From Apiotrichum sp. Y4204 (lineage: Eukaryota > Basidiomycota > Tremellomycetes > Trichosporonales > Trichosporonaceae), in NCBI GenBank assembly GCA_025531455.1, contig JAMYHL010000091.1, positions 62,001-126,000 on the forward strand: a stretch of DNA of 64,000 bases, in the 5' to 3' direction. Every line of letters starts with the position of its first letter. Positions within the stretch are counted from its first letter, which is position 1. Under the pieces are notes generated by a model. That model was not told the origin of the DNA. It searched no databases and worked only from the letters and a program-made list of their open reading frames with translations. Made by a program: the position numbers and the translations under genes. Shown here piece by piece: positions 1 to 12,074 of the stretch.

Positions 1-1608
1 CCAGATGCTGGGGTGTGGACGATGGCGAGAGAAAGCTCTCCACGAGGATCGACGGACGTTTCAATCATGGGCTCGGGTGGAGGAGTCTCGATAATGGCAT
101 TCTTCGGTTTTTCCGTGTCATCCTCTTTCATGACCATGTCGGTTTCGGCGCTCAACTCGACTTCAACTTCGACTACGGTTTCGGTTGCGCCCTTGTCATT
201 GCCGATGTCGTTCTCTATGGCGTCATCAGGCATGTTGCTCGTGTTGACACTGAGGCCTGGGACTGGCTCATTCGCCTCAACGACGGCGGGGCTTGTAACA
301 GTGTCACAGGGCGCTTTCACCGATGCGCTGCAGGTGTCGGTCACCAAGTCAACATGATCGGTCGCCGACTCCGAGGAGGTACCTCTCATGCCATCGTCCA
401 CAGGCTCCTCGGCGGTTGGGCTTTCAGGTGCTGGTGCCTCAGGGCCATGGGGCGTAACAGGCGTGGGAGATGGGGATCCCGCTCCGGCTGGCTCTCCGGA
501 GGCGGCAGACTCGCCTGAGCTCTCCGCTGGGTAACTGTCGCCTGATTCGTCCTGACGCATATCCGCCGGAGGGCATACAAGTGAGTCCGTTGAGGTGGGG
601 TTCGTGAGGGTGGCTGGATGAACACTGTCGGCATCTGGGGCCGTCTCAGCTGTGGCTGTGGGGGCTAGGGCCTTGCATTTTGCTTCTGACAGATCGATGG
701 GATTGTCGTCCTCGTTTTCGGGTGTCGAGGCGTCCGCCACTTCCGGGGGTGAAAAGGGCCGCTGGGACAGAGGTGTGAGGGGAGGACTAGTGTAGGGCGG
801 AGAATCTCCAAAATATGCCTCTGGGGTGTGGCTGGCAGAGAGAGCGCTGTCCTCAACGAGAGTGTTTGTCTGCGTCGACAACGGGGACTCGTTGTATACA
901 AAGGAGTTTGATACCGATAAGCGAAGGAGAGGCGGAAGAGTTGCATCATTGTTGCCCGATGGTGTGGGAAGCCTGCGGTATGCCTTTGCGTAAAGCGGGT
1001 GAAGGATGAGAGCGCCTAGCGGTCTACTAGGTGTGCACAGTTCTGCCGGTAGAGGACATGACGGGGACGCGGGCGTGGGGGTGTTAGGGTCGAAGATTGA
1101 GTTGAGTGACTCTGGGTCCTCCTGAAGGGTCAGAAACGGTGTTTTATAAGAGAAGGAAGAAGAAGAACAGCGACAGTGGCCACAGGAGAGTATGATTTCG
1201 GTTGCGCCAGCAACGGCCAGGATGAAGCAACAGCAACAACCCTGCGGCCTGCGGGCAGCACCCAAAACTGGGAGCACTGAAATGAAGAAGAATCTGTTAG
1301 CTACTCACTTCAGAAGGGCCGGGACTACTGCGCTCGAGCCTGCGCAGCGTCTGCTCAATTTCAAACGAATACTCCGCCAAGCGACACGCCTGCTGCTCTT
1401 GCGAGAGTGTGGGGAGGATGTACCCCAAAATCTCCGCCTCGGCACTAGTGATGCAGATTGTTTTCTGGACATCGTATGCGCCGAGCATCTCTGCTGGGAG
1501 GGGAAACGACTCGCCGTCGAGCCAGTCGTCGTCTTCGACCGTGTCGGAAACGGCGTTCTGGTCGAGGGGCCACGAAGGGTGACTTGGTCCTGGGGGCGAT
1601 ACGATCAT
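1..1608 (-). CDS. Hypothetical acidic, Pro/Ser/Thr-rich protein, 5' part only
   Basis: I do not recognise this protein. Two exons are visible: 1309-1608 and 1-1121, separated by an intron with donor GTGAGT and acceptor TTCAG. Both joints lie at codon boundaries and the frame stays open to the left edge, so the 3' end is missing. The start is chosen because its context (CCACCATG) is good. Exon 1 (100 codons) looks folded: an acidic stretch EDDDWLDGESF and a helix-like run with SQEQQACRLAEYSFEIEQTLRR. Exon 2 is low-complexity, with many Pro, Ser, Thr, Glu and Asp, and is probably disordered. A 5' leader rich in C and T on the minus strand lies upstream. The gene is real by frame continuity; its function is unknown. 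Confidence 0.7.
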
Positions 1609-3675
1609 GGTGGAGGGTTGGACGGAGAGAAGGCGGTGGCACTCTCTGTCACTCAACGACGGTCGACTTTAGGATTATAGTGGCCGCACCCAAAAGGTGG
1701 CCAAAGAGGTTGTCGCGAGTGCGGAATGGGCTGCGAGACACCGGAATTCGAGCAACGTGTCGAGTGCGAGAAGAACAGTGGAGCGAAATCGAATGGTAAA
1801 AGTGGAAAAGTGAGTGGAGACGATGATCAGAAATCAAAAGCGAGCGCGAGGGATGGACCGCACAAGAAGATGGAGTGAGCACATCAAGTGGAGGAAGGAA
1901 GGCAAAAAAGAGAGGAAGACGATATGTTGTGTATAGGGAGCAGAGAAGGGCAAGTTGTTGATGATGACTATGTGTTCAAACAAGGATGAGGGGGGAAGAC
2001 AAGCAGTAAAAGGTGGTGAAGGAGAAAGAGTGGGAATGGAATGGTGAGTCGCAAGAGAAAAGAGTACAGCGCGAGGGTTGTCTGAAGAAGAGGAGTCGGA
2101 GGACGCAAAAGAATTGAGTGGATGATGAGAGCATTGAAATGAGTGGGTTGGATGTTGTTGTGAGTGATGTGAGCAGGACAGCAGAGAGGAAGCCGAGGAG
2201 CCAAAAGTATCTAGGAGTAGAGGAGGCCGATGAGGGCGCGTTGTGTGTGTGTGATATGACAGCGGGAGCACTTGGGGCCTTGGGGTACGCAACGTCGCGC
2301 GTCGATCTCGCGCAACAGCAAACAGTGAGTTACAGAATACAGGAGCTGCAAGCTTCAGGCCTTCAGAGCTTTGGGTCTACCGGGGACAGGCAACACTCCA
2401 AGACGCACACACAGGATCTACACACTCGTCTTGAGATCGTCGCGCTGAGGCAAAGGGTACAAGGGTAGCGAGTGAAGGGTAAAGTGTTATTGATAACGTT
2501 GTCATCGGTAATGTAATATCAGATATTACAGACCTGCAGACGCGCACACAGCTCTAAAAAAAAAAAGCATCTGAGGCGTCGAACCCCTATAGGGAGAGTG
2601 AAGTGGAGGTGGTTGATGTTGGGTGAGTGTACTCTGTGCTCTGTGCGCTCAATAGCAGATAGCAGAGCACAGAGCAGGGAGTGCAAAGCGCATGACGGTC
2701 TGAACCGGGTACCCGGGCAAGACGGGCATCCCAGGCATCGAGGCAGAAAGACACATCTCCAGAAGCCAGAAGCACACCTCATCTCCTGAGACCCTGTTAT
2801 TCCGGACTCCCCCCATCCCAAATGTACTGCTCACAAGGGGCGAGGAGGGGAGAATAGCCAGGAGTTAAAGGAGGAGACGCCGGAAACGGAGAACTGGAGA
2901 CGTATGTACAGCACGACAGGAGACATCGCTCCCAGCGAACGCAGAACAAAAGGAAAAAAGGGTTGTCAAGAACGCGCGACAGCCGCACCGCAGGCCAAAG
3001 TCCGCAGTGAGTATCGTGCAGGGCGCAGCGGTGCATGGGCCTCCCTTCAGCTTCTCGCGCGCTCGTGCGCTCTGGGCTTTTCCTCTGGAGCGCAAGAGTC
3101 GCTCGAATTGCCGGGGTTACCAAGTCCCACAGCCTCACACCCCCTCAGCTGCGTCTGCAAGCGTCTGCAAAGCGGCAGAAACTGTCAGCTGACATTGGAG
3201 ATGCGCGTCGCGGATCGCGCAGCGCGCAGCGACCATGTGCCGGATCACTGGATCCACGCCGTCCATGTTTGGCCATGTTGCACACGTCTAGACTGTTCGG
3301 CGGGCTTCTGAGCTTCCAAGCTCTGTCGCCTGTCGCCGAGCATGCGGAGCGTGGCCAGCAGATTGGCAGAGCGGCAGATCAGCAGAAAAGCTTTTCGATT
3401 CGCCGGAGGATCCGAGGATATGAGGATTCAGCATCTGGGTTCGACCAAGATCGGCGCGTCAGGGACACTGTCCACTAGACCGCGCTAGCACGATCGCTAA
3501 TCTATGACGCTTAACGCGCGAGACGCGAGACGGACCTCCCTTCCCCCCTCCACAGATCCACAGTTCACTACATCCAACAAAGGCCAGAAATCACCACATC
3601 CGGCCTCCATATACCCTTCCATCTCCTCCCAAAAAGGTCCTCAGGACATGAACTCGCGCTCTCGCGCCTCCTCGC
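1609..3675. other. Gene-free spacer with pyrimidine-rich leader
   Basis: No convincing coding region is seen. From about 1790 to 2110 the plus strand is purine-rich, so the minus strand is CT-rich; this fits the promoter and 5' leader of the minus-strand gene that starts at 1608. Open frames at 2797-3478 overlap on both strands, lack ATG support or splice structure, and resemble nothing I know. An A10-type run lies near 2558-2567. Confidence 0.5.
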
Positions 3676-3754
3676 AGCCAACCGCGGGGCTCGAACCCGC
3701 GCTCGCCCGATGCTCTTTAAAAGTCGGGTGCTTTACCAACTAAGCTAGGCCGGC
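3676..3754 (-). tRNA. tRNA-Lys (UUU) with a 6-nt intron
   Basis: Read on the minus strand, the acceptor arm GCCGGCC pairs with GGTTGGC (two G-U pairs). The D arm starts GCTTAGTTGGT. The T arm is GCGGG-TTCGAGC-CCCGC. The anticodon stem CCCGA/TCGGG encloses 13 nt, CTTTTAAAGAGCA. This is a normal seven-base loop with anticodon TTT plus six extra bases after position 37, the usual place for a nuclear tRNA intron. Without an intron the loop would be abnormal. The Lys assignment depends on that intron placement. Confidence 0.88.
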
Positions 3755-4158
3755 CGGTGTTTCTGCGATTTTGCAGCATCTCCAGAACGCGAGGCGCAGA
3801 GCGCCCTGGGCAAAGCTGTAGAATGGTAGAATGCGAGGGATTAAGGATTGTGGATTGTGGAGTGTGGTGGGAGCCGTGGCGCCGATCCGGATCGGCGGGG
3901 CGTGAGTTAAAATTGGAAGGTCAGGGTGAGGATTGTGCGTCATGCGCTACAGATCCGAAACGTAGACTTTGGTTCAGAGGATAAGCAGTCAACGAGCTGA
4001 GAGGGACGCCGGAACGCCCGGGCGATGGGTGACCGCGCCGTAGAGACGTCTAGAGATCGTAGAGACCATGCTCGCTGGAAGCTGGAGGTGGCCTCAGAGC
4101 TCACTCAGAGCTCAGGGGTCCGGGATGAGCTCGAGCGTCTGCGCGTGTGGAATATGAG

Positions 4159-4160
<2 letters not shown>

Positions 4161-4211
<51 letters not shown>
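4161..4211 (+). repeat. (GT)25 microsatellite
   Basis: About 25 uninterrupted GT units occupy 51 bp. The open frames across it on both strands are repeat artefacts (poly-Val/Cys or poly-His/Thr). Confidence 0.98.
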
Positions 4212-4214
<3 letters not shown>

Positions 4215-5265
4215 TATGCGTACATAGCAGTGGCGCAGATCGTGATCCTCCCCCATTGAGATGGTTGACGGGACACGAGTCAGCACGCAGCAAGCTGAAG
4301 GCCTACAGGTCTCGTTGTCACTGCGCCATTACTCAAGATCTTCCTCGGGCGTGGGAATTTTCGCGGTCCGAGCGCTGCGCCAGTGACGACGATGGGTGCT
4401 CGGTGTGTACGTCCAAGCGTTGTGGCTGCTGTGGCCCCTAGTTCTTCTCACAGACTGTTCCCCTGCCGATCGGACAGACCCAGATCTACACTCTCCTGCG
4501 CCGCTGCATGGTGTAGAGTGTCCGCACAATGGCCTGGAATCCAAAGATTTTAATTGCTCAACAGTCCAAGATCAGGTTGTCAAGATCCGCTGTTAATGGA
4601 TTGAACATTCCGAACTCGACAACTCAACCTCTCCCTACTTTCTCATCCCATCTTCCACTCTCTCGATAATTGACAATAGGCCCGACGGGCGCCTCTGCCT
4701 CGAGGACAAGGAACAGAAGCACAAAGGTCAATATTGAAAGCTAGTCCAAACGTCCAGGGCCATATCGATCTATCGGATAGGACCATGGCCGCTCGTTGAC
4801 ACAATCGTGAGAGTCACTCCTGCTGTGACGCAGCGCTCTTACATGCTCAGCAGACCCCGTCATGAGGTGGAGGAGGCTGAGAAGCTGAGTTACCGCCGAG
4901 TCTAGATTCCTTATTCGTCTTGTCAATTGTCCAGTTGTCGTGTCACGAATCCTGTCACCACTTACAGGCACTGATTCCGATTTTCTTTCATCTGCAAGTA
5001 TTGGCCTTCGGGTCGATAAGTAATTGATAAGTCCTCTAACGGGTCAATAAGTCACTGGAAAGTACCCCAACGGGTCCTCAACCTCGAACAGTCCTATACG
5101 TCCTCCAGCGCGACGGTATCAGCGTCCTGAGGATGTGGGGACTTCGAGAGGATACGAACGGGCACGGCAAACCCTCGAGCAAGGACCTTCCCTTCCCCAC
5201 ACTCCATCCTTCTGCGCTAATCATCGTCATTGTCGTTGAGCTCTCACGTCAGCATCCGATCCGCA

Positions 5266-5291
5266 TGACAAATGTACTTGACAAATGTACT
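5266..5291 (+). repeat. Exact 13-bp tandem duplication
   Basis: TGACAAATGTACT occurs twice, head to tail, about 690 bp before the transporter start. It may be a chance duplication or a paired protein-binding site; nothing in the sequence decides. Confidence 0.8.
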
Positions 5292-5980
5292 CACGCTCAG
5301 CACGACCTGATACACCTAGATGCAAGCAGCCGTGAGATTGGAGGGTCAGTTGTGTTGCGATCGTCGAGTTAAGAACGCCGGTGGTTGGCCGATCCCGCAA
5401 CACCGACGTACCCTGTTCACATGATTGCCGTGACGTCTCCCATTGTTTGCCGCTCTCAACACCGGCCGGCGATTAAGCCCACCGCCGCAGGGAACGACCG
5501 GCGATAATCCGACTATTTTCCGAACCCCCCATTCTGACTGTCTCGGGGTCTTCCAGCGCGACAACACGGCTACACGCGGTCTTCCACGGTGAGCCAGAGT
5601 GCCAAGACAAACCGGCCATTTCCAGACCTTGGGTCAGATCGGACCGCCGCCGAGACGCCGAGAAAAAACTCAACACCGGCAAGCTTTGCTGGACCACGAA
5701 GTCACGCCACTGATGTATCTTGCTGTTCGCCGCTTTCAAGATCGCTCCATCACACTGGTACTACTGACACGTTCGTCTGGTTGGTAAGTTGCACGGCGTT
5801 TCCCAAGCGATTGCTAATCCCAGAAAAACGTCAAGACCGGCGGAGTGTAGACCGTGTTGACTCGATCAGCTACAACCATCTCTATATATTGCACGACGAC
5901 GAACACAGCACAATAACAACCAACAAGACAGCGGCGTAACAACCAACAGCCATCAACCAACAACCAACACACACGTCACA

Positions 5981-7968
5981 ATGTCCATTTCCGAGCCACG
6001 CAAGGGTGACATGGCTCTTGAGAAGTCTACTTCCCGCGCGCAGTCGCCGAACATGTCGCCACTGGAGCGATTGACATCACGCGCCAGCCAGATGTATCGC
6101 GAGGGCGGCATCGAACCGCTCGCGTCTGGCGGACTTGCAATGCTGGCAGCGTCCGAGAAGCCGGAACGCAAGCATCAATATCTGTTTGCGCGGATGGCGC
6201 GTGAGATGCCACTTCCAGGGAAGTCGCATCTGTATCTCATGATGTGAGTGTGCTCCCAAGCGCTAGGCTGACTCCAGTGGGACACTGTTCCTCGTCATGT
6301 TCCTCGCTGGATGGAACGACGGCTCGCAGGGTCCGCTTCTACCCTCACTGCAGGCATACTATGGGGTGCGTAACGCTACGAATATGACGGAGACCCTGTG
6401 GCTGACAACAGATCAACTATCTTGTCAGTGCGTATCGGTATCAGATAAGACATTGTGGAATGACTGGGGCCCTTGGGCGTCAACAATTGTCATTCGCATA
6501 TCCCTAGGTTTCCTGTTTTCTAACACTAGTCTCCATCATCTGGGTATTCAACGCGCTTGGCTTCTTCCTCTCCGGCGTCGCGAACGTATGGCTTGCGGAC
6601 CGCCTGGGCTTTGGCCTGTGTGAGTAACATGTGGTAGACTGGCAAGCGACAGACTAAATCTAATGCGCAGTGTCACCCCTCGGCGCGATTATGCAGATGA
6701 TCGGCTATGCGCTCATGTGTTGGGGCGGCCCATACCCGCTCTTCTGCTTTGCCTTTGTACTCAATGGCTTTGGACTGGGTATCCAGGTATGCAGCTTCGC
6801 ATGTTCCTTCTTCTGACACACAGGACGCTCAAGTCAACGCGCTGGTCTCACGCCTTCCCCACGCCTCGACATTGATGTTCCTCATGCACGCCGTGTACGG
6901 CCTTGGTGCGACCGTCTCCCCGCTCGTCACCACCCAGTTCGTCAAACACGTGCAGAGCAGGGTGTACCTCTACTACGCTTGTTCCCTCGGTCTCGCGGTT
7001 GTGACTGTCGTTGCGTTGCTGCTGGTGTTCCAGGGACGCACGGATGACCAGATCGTTGGGTTCCGCGAGGATGCGGCGACGACCGGGACCGACCTGGGCA
7101 GCGAGGGCACAGCGACAGAGGCAGAGGCCCACGCGAAGGGGAGCGCGGGTGGCATGGACAGCGGCCTGGTTGAGAACGAGAAGACGACCGGGACCCCGGT
7201 ACCCACGGGCACCACGGACCCTGACGCCAACCCCAAGAAGGCGATGGCGCACACCTCGGGCTCGAAGATGAAGCGCATCCTCCGCCTGCCGATTGTCTAC
7301 ATGTTGGCGGGTTACATCCTCATCTACGTCGGCGTCGAGGTCACCATTGGTGGATGGGCGACATCGTTCCTTGTCGACGAGCGCGGCGGCGGCAACTCGA
7401 GCGGATATGTCTCATCGGGCTTCTTTGGCGGTCTGACGATTGGCCGCGTCGTGCTTATCCCCGTTACGGCGTGGCTTGGCGGCTGGCAGTCGGTCTGGGT
7501 TTAGTGAGTGGAATCGTGTGGTGGGTGAGGGGCTATGCAGAATGGACAGTAGCCGCCTTCTTCCTGCCACCACGACTGAGACATCTGCTGACACTCAGCA
7601 CGGGTATCGCCATTGCGCTCGAAATCGTCGTGTGGACAGTGCACCACCTTGTGGGCAACGCAATCGCCTACGCCTTCTGCGGCGTCGCCCTCGGGCCCAT
7701 GTACCCTATCGTGATGATGGTCGTCGTCGACATTGTGCCGGGCGACCTGCAGACCGGGAGCATTGGGCTGATTGCCGCGTGAGTCAAGTTACTGGTCCAT
7801 TACTGACCCCACAGACTCGGACAAGTCGGCTCGGCCATCCTGCCGTTCATCACGGGCGGCATCGCGCAGGGCCACGGCGTGTGGATCCTCCAGCCGCTCA
7901 TGATCGCGCTCATGGGCCTGAGCCTCATCGTGTGGTTCTTCGTGCCGCGCAAGCCGGTGCAGGGGTAG
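5981..7968 (+). CDS. MFS transporter, Bsc6/fucose-permease-like family
   Basis: This is a membrane carrier of the major facilitator superfamily; the substrate is unknown. Eight exons give 528 residues: 5981-6243, 6278-6365, 6412-6427, 6530-6619, 6671-6786, 6824-7503, 7599-7778 and 7815-7968. All joins are GT-AG and keep frame. The first helix carries GWNDGSQGPLLPSLQAYYG, a hallmark of this fungal group. Helices continue with an ADRLGFGL loop, VLNGFGLGIQDAQVN and HAVYGLGATVSPLV. A hydrophilic central loop of about 75 residues rich in Gly, Thr and Asp separates the two six-helix halves, and the second half ends in a short basic tail. Exon 3 is only 16 nt (INYLV). The N-terminal 80 residues are cytosolic and Ser-rich. 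The family is secure, but no substrate should be assumed. Confidence 0.88.
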
Positions 7969-8350
7969 GCGAGTGGGTGGAATGGACGTTTGTTAGGGTA
8001 AAAATCTAGATTAGAGCTCGTGTATTAATATTGATAGAAATGTACTTCCTTGAGAGGTTGTGGGCGAGTCTGTTCTGGCGCTGGCCGATGCTTTGGTCCT
8101 GTTGATGTGGTACGGTCCGAACCCCCTCCGGTCAGTAGCCCCTTCAGCAACCTTTTCAGCGTCATGCACCTCATGCACACCCCCAGTTGCCACCACCATC
8201 GAGACATGAAATGCAGAGAGGCACACCACAAGATGACTGCGCCGGGGGCGCAATTGGCGGCTCGGGTATCGCGTCGCGACCCAATCCGGGTCCGGCATCC
8301 AGCTGGACTCTTATTATTACTTCCGAGAGCTCCTACGACAGGCACGGCGA
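7969..8350. other. Intergenic 3' space between convergent genes
   Basis: This 382 bp lies between the stop codons of the transporter (+) and the P450 reductase (-). An AT-rich patch near 7998-8040 (ending AATATTGATAGAAA) may hold the 3' processing signals of the transporter mRNA. I see nothing else. Confidence 0.5.
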
Positions 8351-10992
8351 CTAGCTCCAGACATCGGTCATGAGACGCTGTTGGGGGGTCAGCATTCGGA
8401 TCATACGCAAAAAGTAGAGAGGAGATGGGGTTTACGGCATGTGATCCCGGAAGCCGGAGGACACGGCCCCGGCCGCCGGACACGAGTTACCCGAAATTAT
8501 ATCGGATCCTCCCAGTGGCGGATATACGCCACAGAGCGAGACAGTAACCGTAGTCCCACCGGTTACGGGCGCGCACAGGGCCCAGGGATTGCCGAGGCCC
8601 CACGGCGCTCACCCCTCATGGGCCCCAGGAATGCAGAAAGAAGAACACGGTACTCACGTTGCGGTCCTTGAGGAGTTTGAGCTCCTTGACACCCTCCTTC
8701 TCGGGCGTGCCGTTGCGGCCGGCGGCGAGCATGTGGATGAGGCGGTCCTCAACCGACTTTGCCATGTTCTTGGCGTCGCCACAGATGTAGATGTATGCGC
8801 GCTTCTCGAGGATGAGCGGCGTGAGCTCATCGCGGGCATCCCACAGAAGGTCCTGAACGTAGATCTTGCCTAGAGAGTTAGGATTGCTGTGCGACAGTTG
8901 TCTGAAGGAACACTCACCTCCGTCGGGCTTCTTGAGTTCACCACGGGAGAAGGCATTGCGCATGATAAGCTTTCCGTCGAGCTCCTTGATGTACTCGGGC
9001 CACTCGTCGCGGTAGAGGAAGTCCTGGTCCTCGCGGCGGCATCCGTAGAAGAGGTACATGGGGGCCCACTCTGCGATTGCGTTGGGGCCGTTCTTCTCCT
9101 TTGCACGGCGGGCGAGGGCGACACGCTCCTGGACGAAGCCACGGAAGGGGGCAACACCGGTACCCGGGCCGATCATGATGATGGGGATCTTGGGCGAGGT
9201 CGGGAGACGGAAAGTGCTGCGGCGAACGTGGATGGGGACGCGGTAGATGTTGTCACGGAAGTGGAAGTTACGGGGGCCGGCGATCTTGTACTCGGGCATG
9301 TCGGCAAAGCTGATGCCCGACTCGCCGCCGGCGAGGCCGCCTGTGTGGTGACCGTTGGCGATACCGTTGCCGTTTTGGATGGGAGTGCTGGCGTTCTTGA
9401 GGTTGAGGATAAAGTTGGTGCTCACACCGTAGACCCAGCGGGGCTGGCCGGCGTGCCCGTGGCTGGGGGTCGAGGCGTACTTGAGAACAACGGCAGTGAC
9501 GTGAACGGAAGCGGGGTAGAGCTTGGCCGAGGACGAGATCGAATAGTAGCGGGGCTGGAGACGGGGCACGGACGAGACGATGCGGTCAAAGGGGATGGGC
9601 CAGACAGTCGCGTTGGCAATGTCATTGAGATCGTCGCCGGCAGCAACCTGGAGGACCTCGGCGAGCTTGAGCTTGGGCCCGTCAACCTCGGCATGGTAAG
9701 CGTCCTTGTCGGAACCCCAGCGTGTGAGCGTCTCGCGTGCCTTTTCGTTGGGAGCATAACGGGCAAGGAAGCCAAGGGTCTGACGCGAAGCAGTGGCCGA
9801 AACATCGAGGTAGTGGCGGAAGACGGCCTCGTAGGTGGCCGGCACGGGGAAGGGGACCTTTGCAAGAGCAGGGTCGAGCGACTCGATAGAGATGGCAGTC
9901 TCGCGCTTGTCGTTGAGGCCAAGGACGGCGATCATGCGCTCAACATCGAGGTTTGCGTTCGAGGGCCAGATACCGACGTGGTCACCGTGCTGGTAGGTAA
10001 TACCCGAGCCGGTAAGGTCAAACTCGATGTGCACACAGTTGCGGTCTGCGTCGAGGGAGAAGAGCTCGCGGGTAGTCTGGACGGGGGACGGGTAGGGGTT
10101 CTTCGAGTTGTACGATCCGACGGGGGTGACGGCGCCGGACGCAGCCGCGAGGGCGCGCGCGCTCAGCTCGCCGTGGAAGACCTTTTCGGCGGGAACATCC
10201 GTGACCTCTGTAACGACAAAGTCGGCGACATCACCGGCACCGCCCTCCTCGAGGTCGAGGCGCTTGGCAAACTCGACAAACATGTCGTCCTTCCAGGCGA
10301 GGTAGTCTTCCTCGAGGGCCTTGTCGTCGTCGCCCTCGCCACGCTCGCCAATGCGGTGGGCGCCGAGCTCGGCGAGACGCTTGTCAATCCGGCGCGAGAC
10401 CTCGTTAAAGTGCTCATAGGTGCGGTTACCGAGGCCAAAGACGACATAGTTGAGGTTTTCGAGCGTCGAGCCGCCCTGCGAAAACTCAATGTCGTCGGCC
10501 ATCAAAAACTCCCAGAGCGGTTGCGCATTGTCGGTCGGGTCGCCCTCGCCATACGTCGCGACGACAAACACGACCGCCTTGTCGGACGGCAGCTGGTCGA
10601 GCTTGTTAAAGTCGTACTCTTCGGGGTCGCACACAAGCGAGGACACGCCAAACCGCGACTTGGCCTCCTTGGCGAGACGGATCGCAAACTCCTCGGCCGT
10701 GCCCGTCTGCGTGCCGTAGAAGACGGCGCACTTTTTGTTCTACAGAACGAGGTTAGCATCTGGAAAAATCGCACTTATGATAGCACAAAAAACTCACGAG
10801 ACGCTCCATTTTGCCGACAAAGTCGCGGGGGTCCTCCTCGTCGTCGAGCAGGCCGCGGGAACGGAGGTCGGCGACGCCCGCGGCGGCTGCGCGCTGCTTG
10901 CCGCCGATAAAGGGGAGGTTCTCGCGGAAGAGGAAGAGGACAGGGAGCAGCACCGCAAGTGCGATGAGCACCGTGTCTACCGGAGACGGCAT
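8351..10992 (-). CDS. NCP1: NADPH-cytochrome P450 reductase
   Basis: It passes electrons from NADPH through FAD and FMN to ER cytochromes P450, for example in ergosterol synthesis. Four exons give 751 residues: 10798-10992, 8918-10739, 8658-8869 and 8351-8377. Residues about 6-22 form the ER anchor (VDTVLIALAVLLPVLFLF). The FMN domain has GTQTGTAEEFA and ATYGEGDPTDNA. The FAD site has RYYSISSS. The NADP site has GPGTGVAPFRGF, and ICGDAKNMAKSVE follows. The last exon is only 27 nt, after a 280-nt intron, and supplies the family's DVWS C-terminus. The 48-nt intron at 8870-8917 is a multiple of three without a stop, so it is easily missed. An insert rich in Gly, Asn and His (NGNGIANGHHTGGLAGG) makes the protein longer than the roughly 700 residues usual for the family. 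Confidence 0.95.
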
Positions 10993-12074
10993 GCTGGGCG
11001 GTGTGGGATAGAGGACGTGAATGTGAGAAGGAGATAAAAGAGATAAAAAGAGGAGAGGGGAAAGGAAAGGGAAGAAGACAATGGGAAACTAGGTGCTCTT
11101 GCTCGCACTAGTACACGCAATCAGGAGAGATGGTGAGATGGGAGTGGGTGATGGGGGGAAATGGGAATGGGACAAAGTAGAAGCAAGCACACAGGGTCTT
11201 TTGTCTCTTTCAAGGTGGTGGTGGTGAGATGACACGCCGAGAATGATATGGTACGACAAGGAGAGAGGACCTCCCAGGGACGTGGGGAGTGGGTGGGGAG
11301 CACAGGGGGGAGTGGCGTCGGCTCATTGATGGATTGCAGCAGCAGAGAGCATGTTGGCCGCGCGCTGTCCGGCCGTTGTGCCCGTGCCCGACGACGGCCA
11401 TTATGCACTAGGGGGCTAGGAGCTCTATAGATCTTGGCCGGGCTCGGCAACGTTTGACTCACGTGCAGCACACCGATAACCGTATAACCATGCATTGCAT
11501 GCCGCGCTTGTTTACTTCCGCGCAGTTCCGCGTGTCCGAGACGGACCTCGCGCGTCTCGCTAGCAGCGAGCATGCACTGTAGCATGCAGCCATTGCTGGG
11601 CCTGCTGGGCCATGCTGTCATCGTGGCTCGCAGCTTGCCTGTCAAAGATCCGGACCGCCGAAGTTCGGCGCCACGGTTTCCTCGGCTCCATGGATCTTCC
11701 AGCTGCTTGGCACTCCAGGTCCACCCAGGTCCCACCGAGAACCAAGCACCACGCAGCACAAACAGTGCTGTTCCTGTATCCCATTCTCGGTTGAACCATT
11801 TCCCTCGCTCTATATCCATAGTTCCACAGGCGTCCACATGACATGCATATTCATAGCAACAGTCCCCCAGTAGTAGTGGTCCCCTCAGCGCAGCTCCACC
11901 AGGACTAGCACCACAGTAGTGCCTACCAACACACCCCATAAGCAACCTCGGTACCTCGGTTCATCCATAACCAACATCCGACAGGGGCACCGAGGGCATT
12001 CCAACGCACGGTTACCCACGGCTCAGCCCCGATCCGATCGAATGCCCACACACAGCGGGCGCCTCCGCCTCGTC
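10993..12074. other. Spacer: P450 reductase promoter and 3' flank of the DUF21 gene
   Basis: From 11020 to about 11230 the plus strand is purine-rich (CT-rich on the minus strand), which fits the leader and promoter of the minus-strand reductase gene. Longer open frames on the minus strand around 11121-11945 are low in recognisable protein character and I do not call them. Confidence 0.5.

Larger units (their letters stand above)
3755..5980. other. Spacer upstream of the MFS gene
   Basis: There is no supported gene here. It contains a GT microsatellite (4161-4211), an exact 13-bp tandem pair (5266-5291) and, just before the start at 5981, a stretch of CAAC-rich sequence (5880-5978) with a TATATATT-like element near 5884. 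This end is probably the core promoter and leader of the transporter gene. Confidence 0.5.

Noticed and set aside
4101..4441. Frames with poly-Val/Cys and poly-His/Thr
   Set aside because: They are produced by the GT microsatellite.
8889..10910. 673-codon open frame on the plus strand, opposite the P450 reductase
   Set aside because: It is the antisense of a GC-rich, codon-biased gene; it has no domain and its composition (Val, Gly, Asp) mirrors the sense codons.
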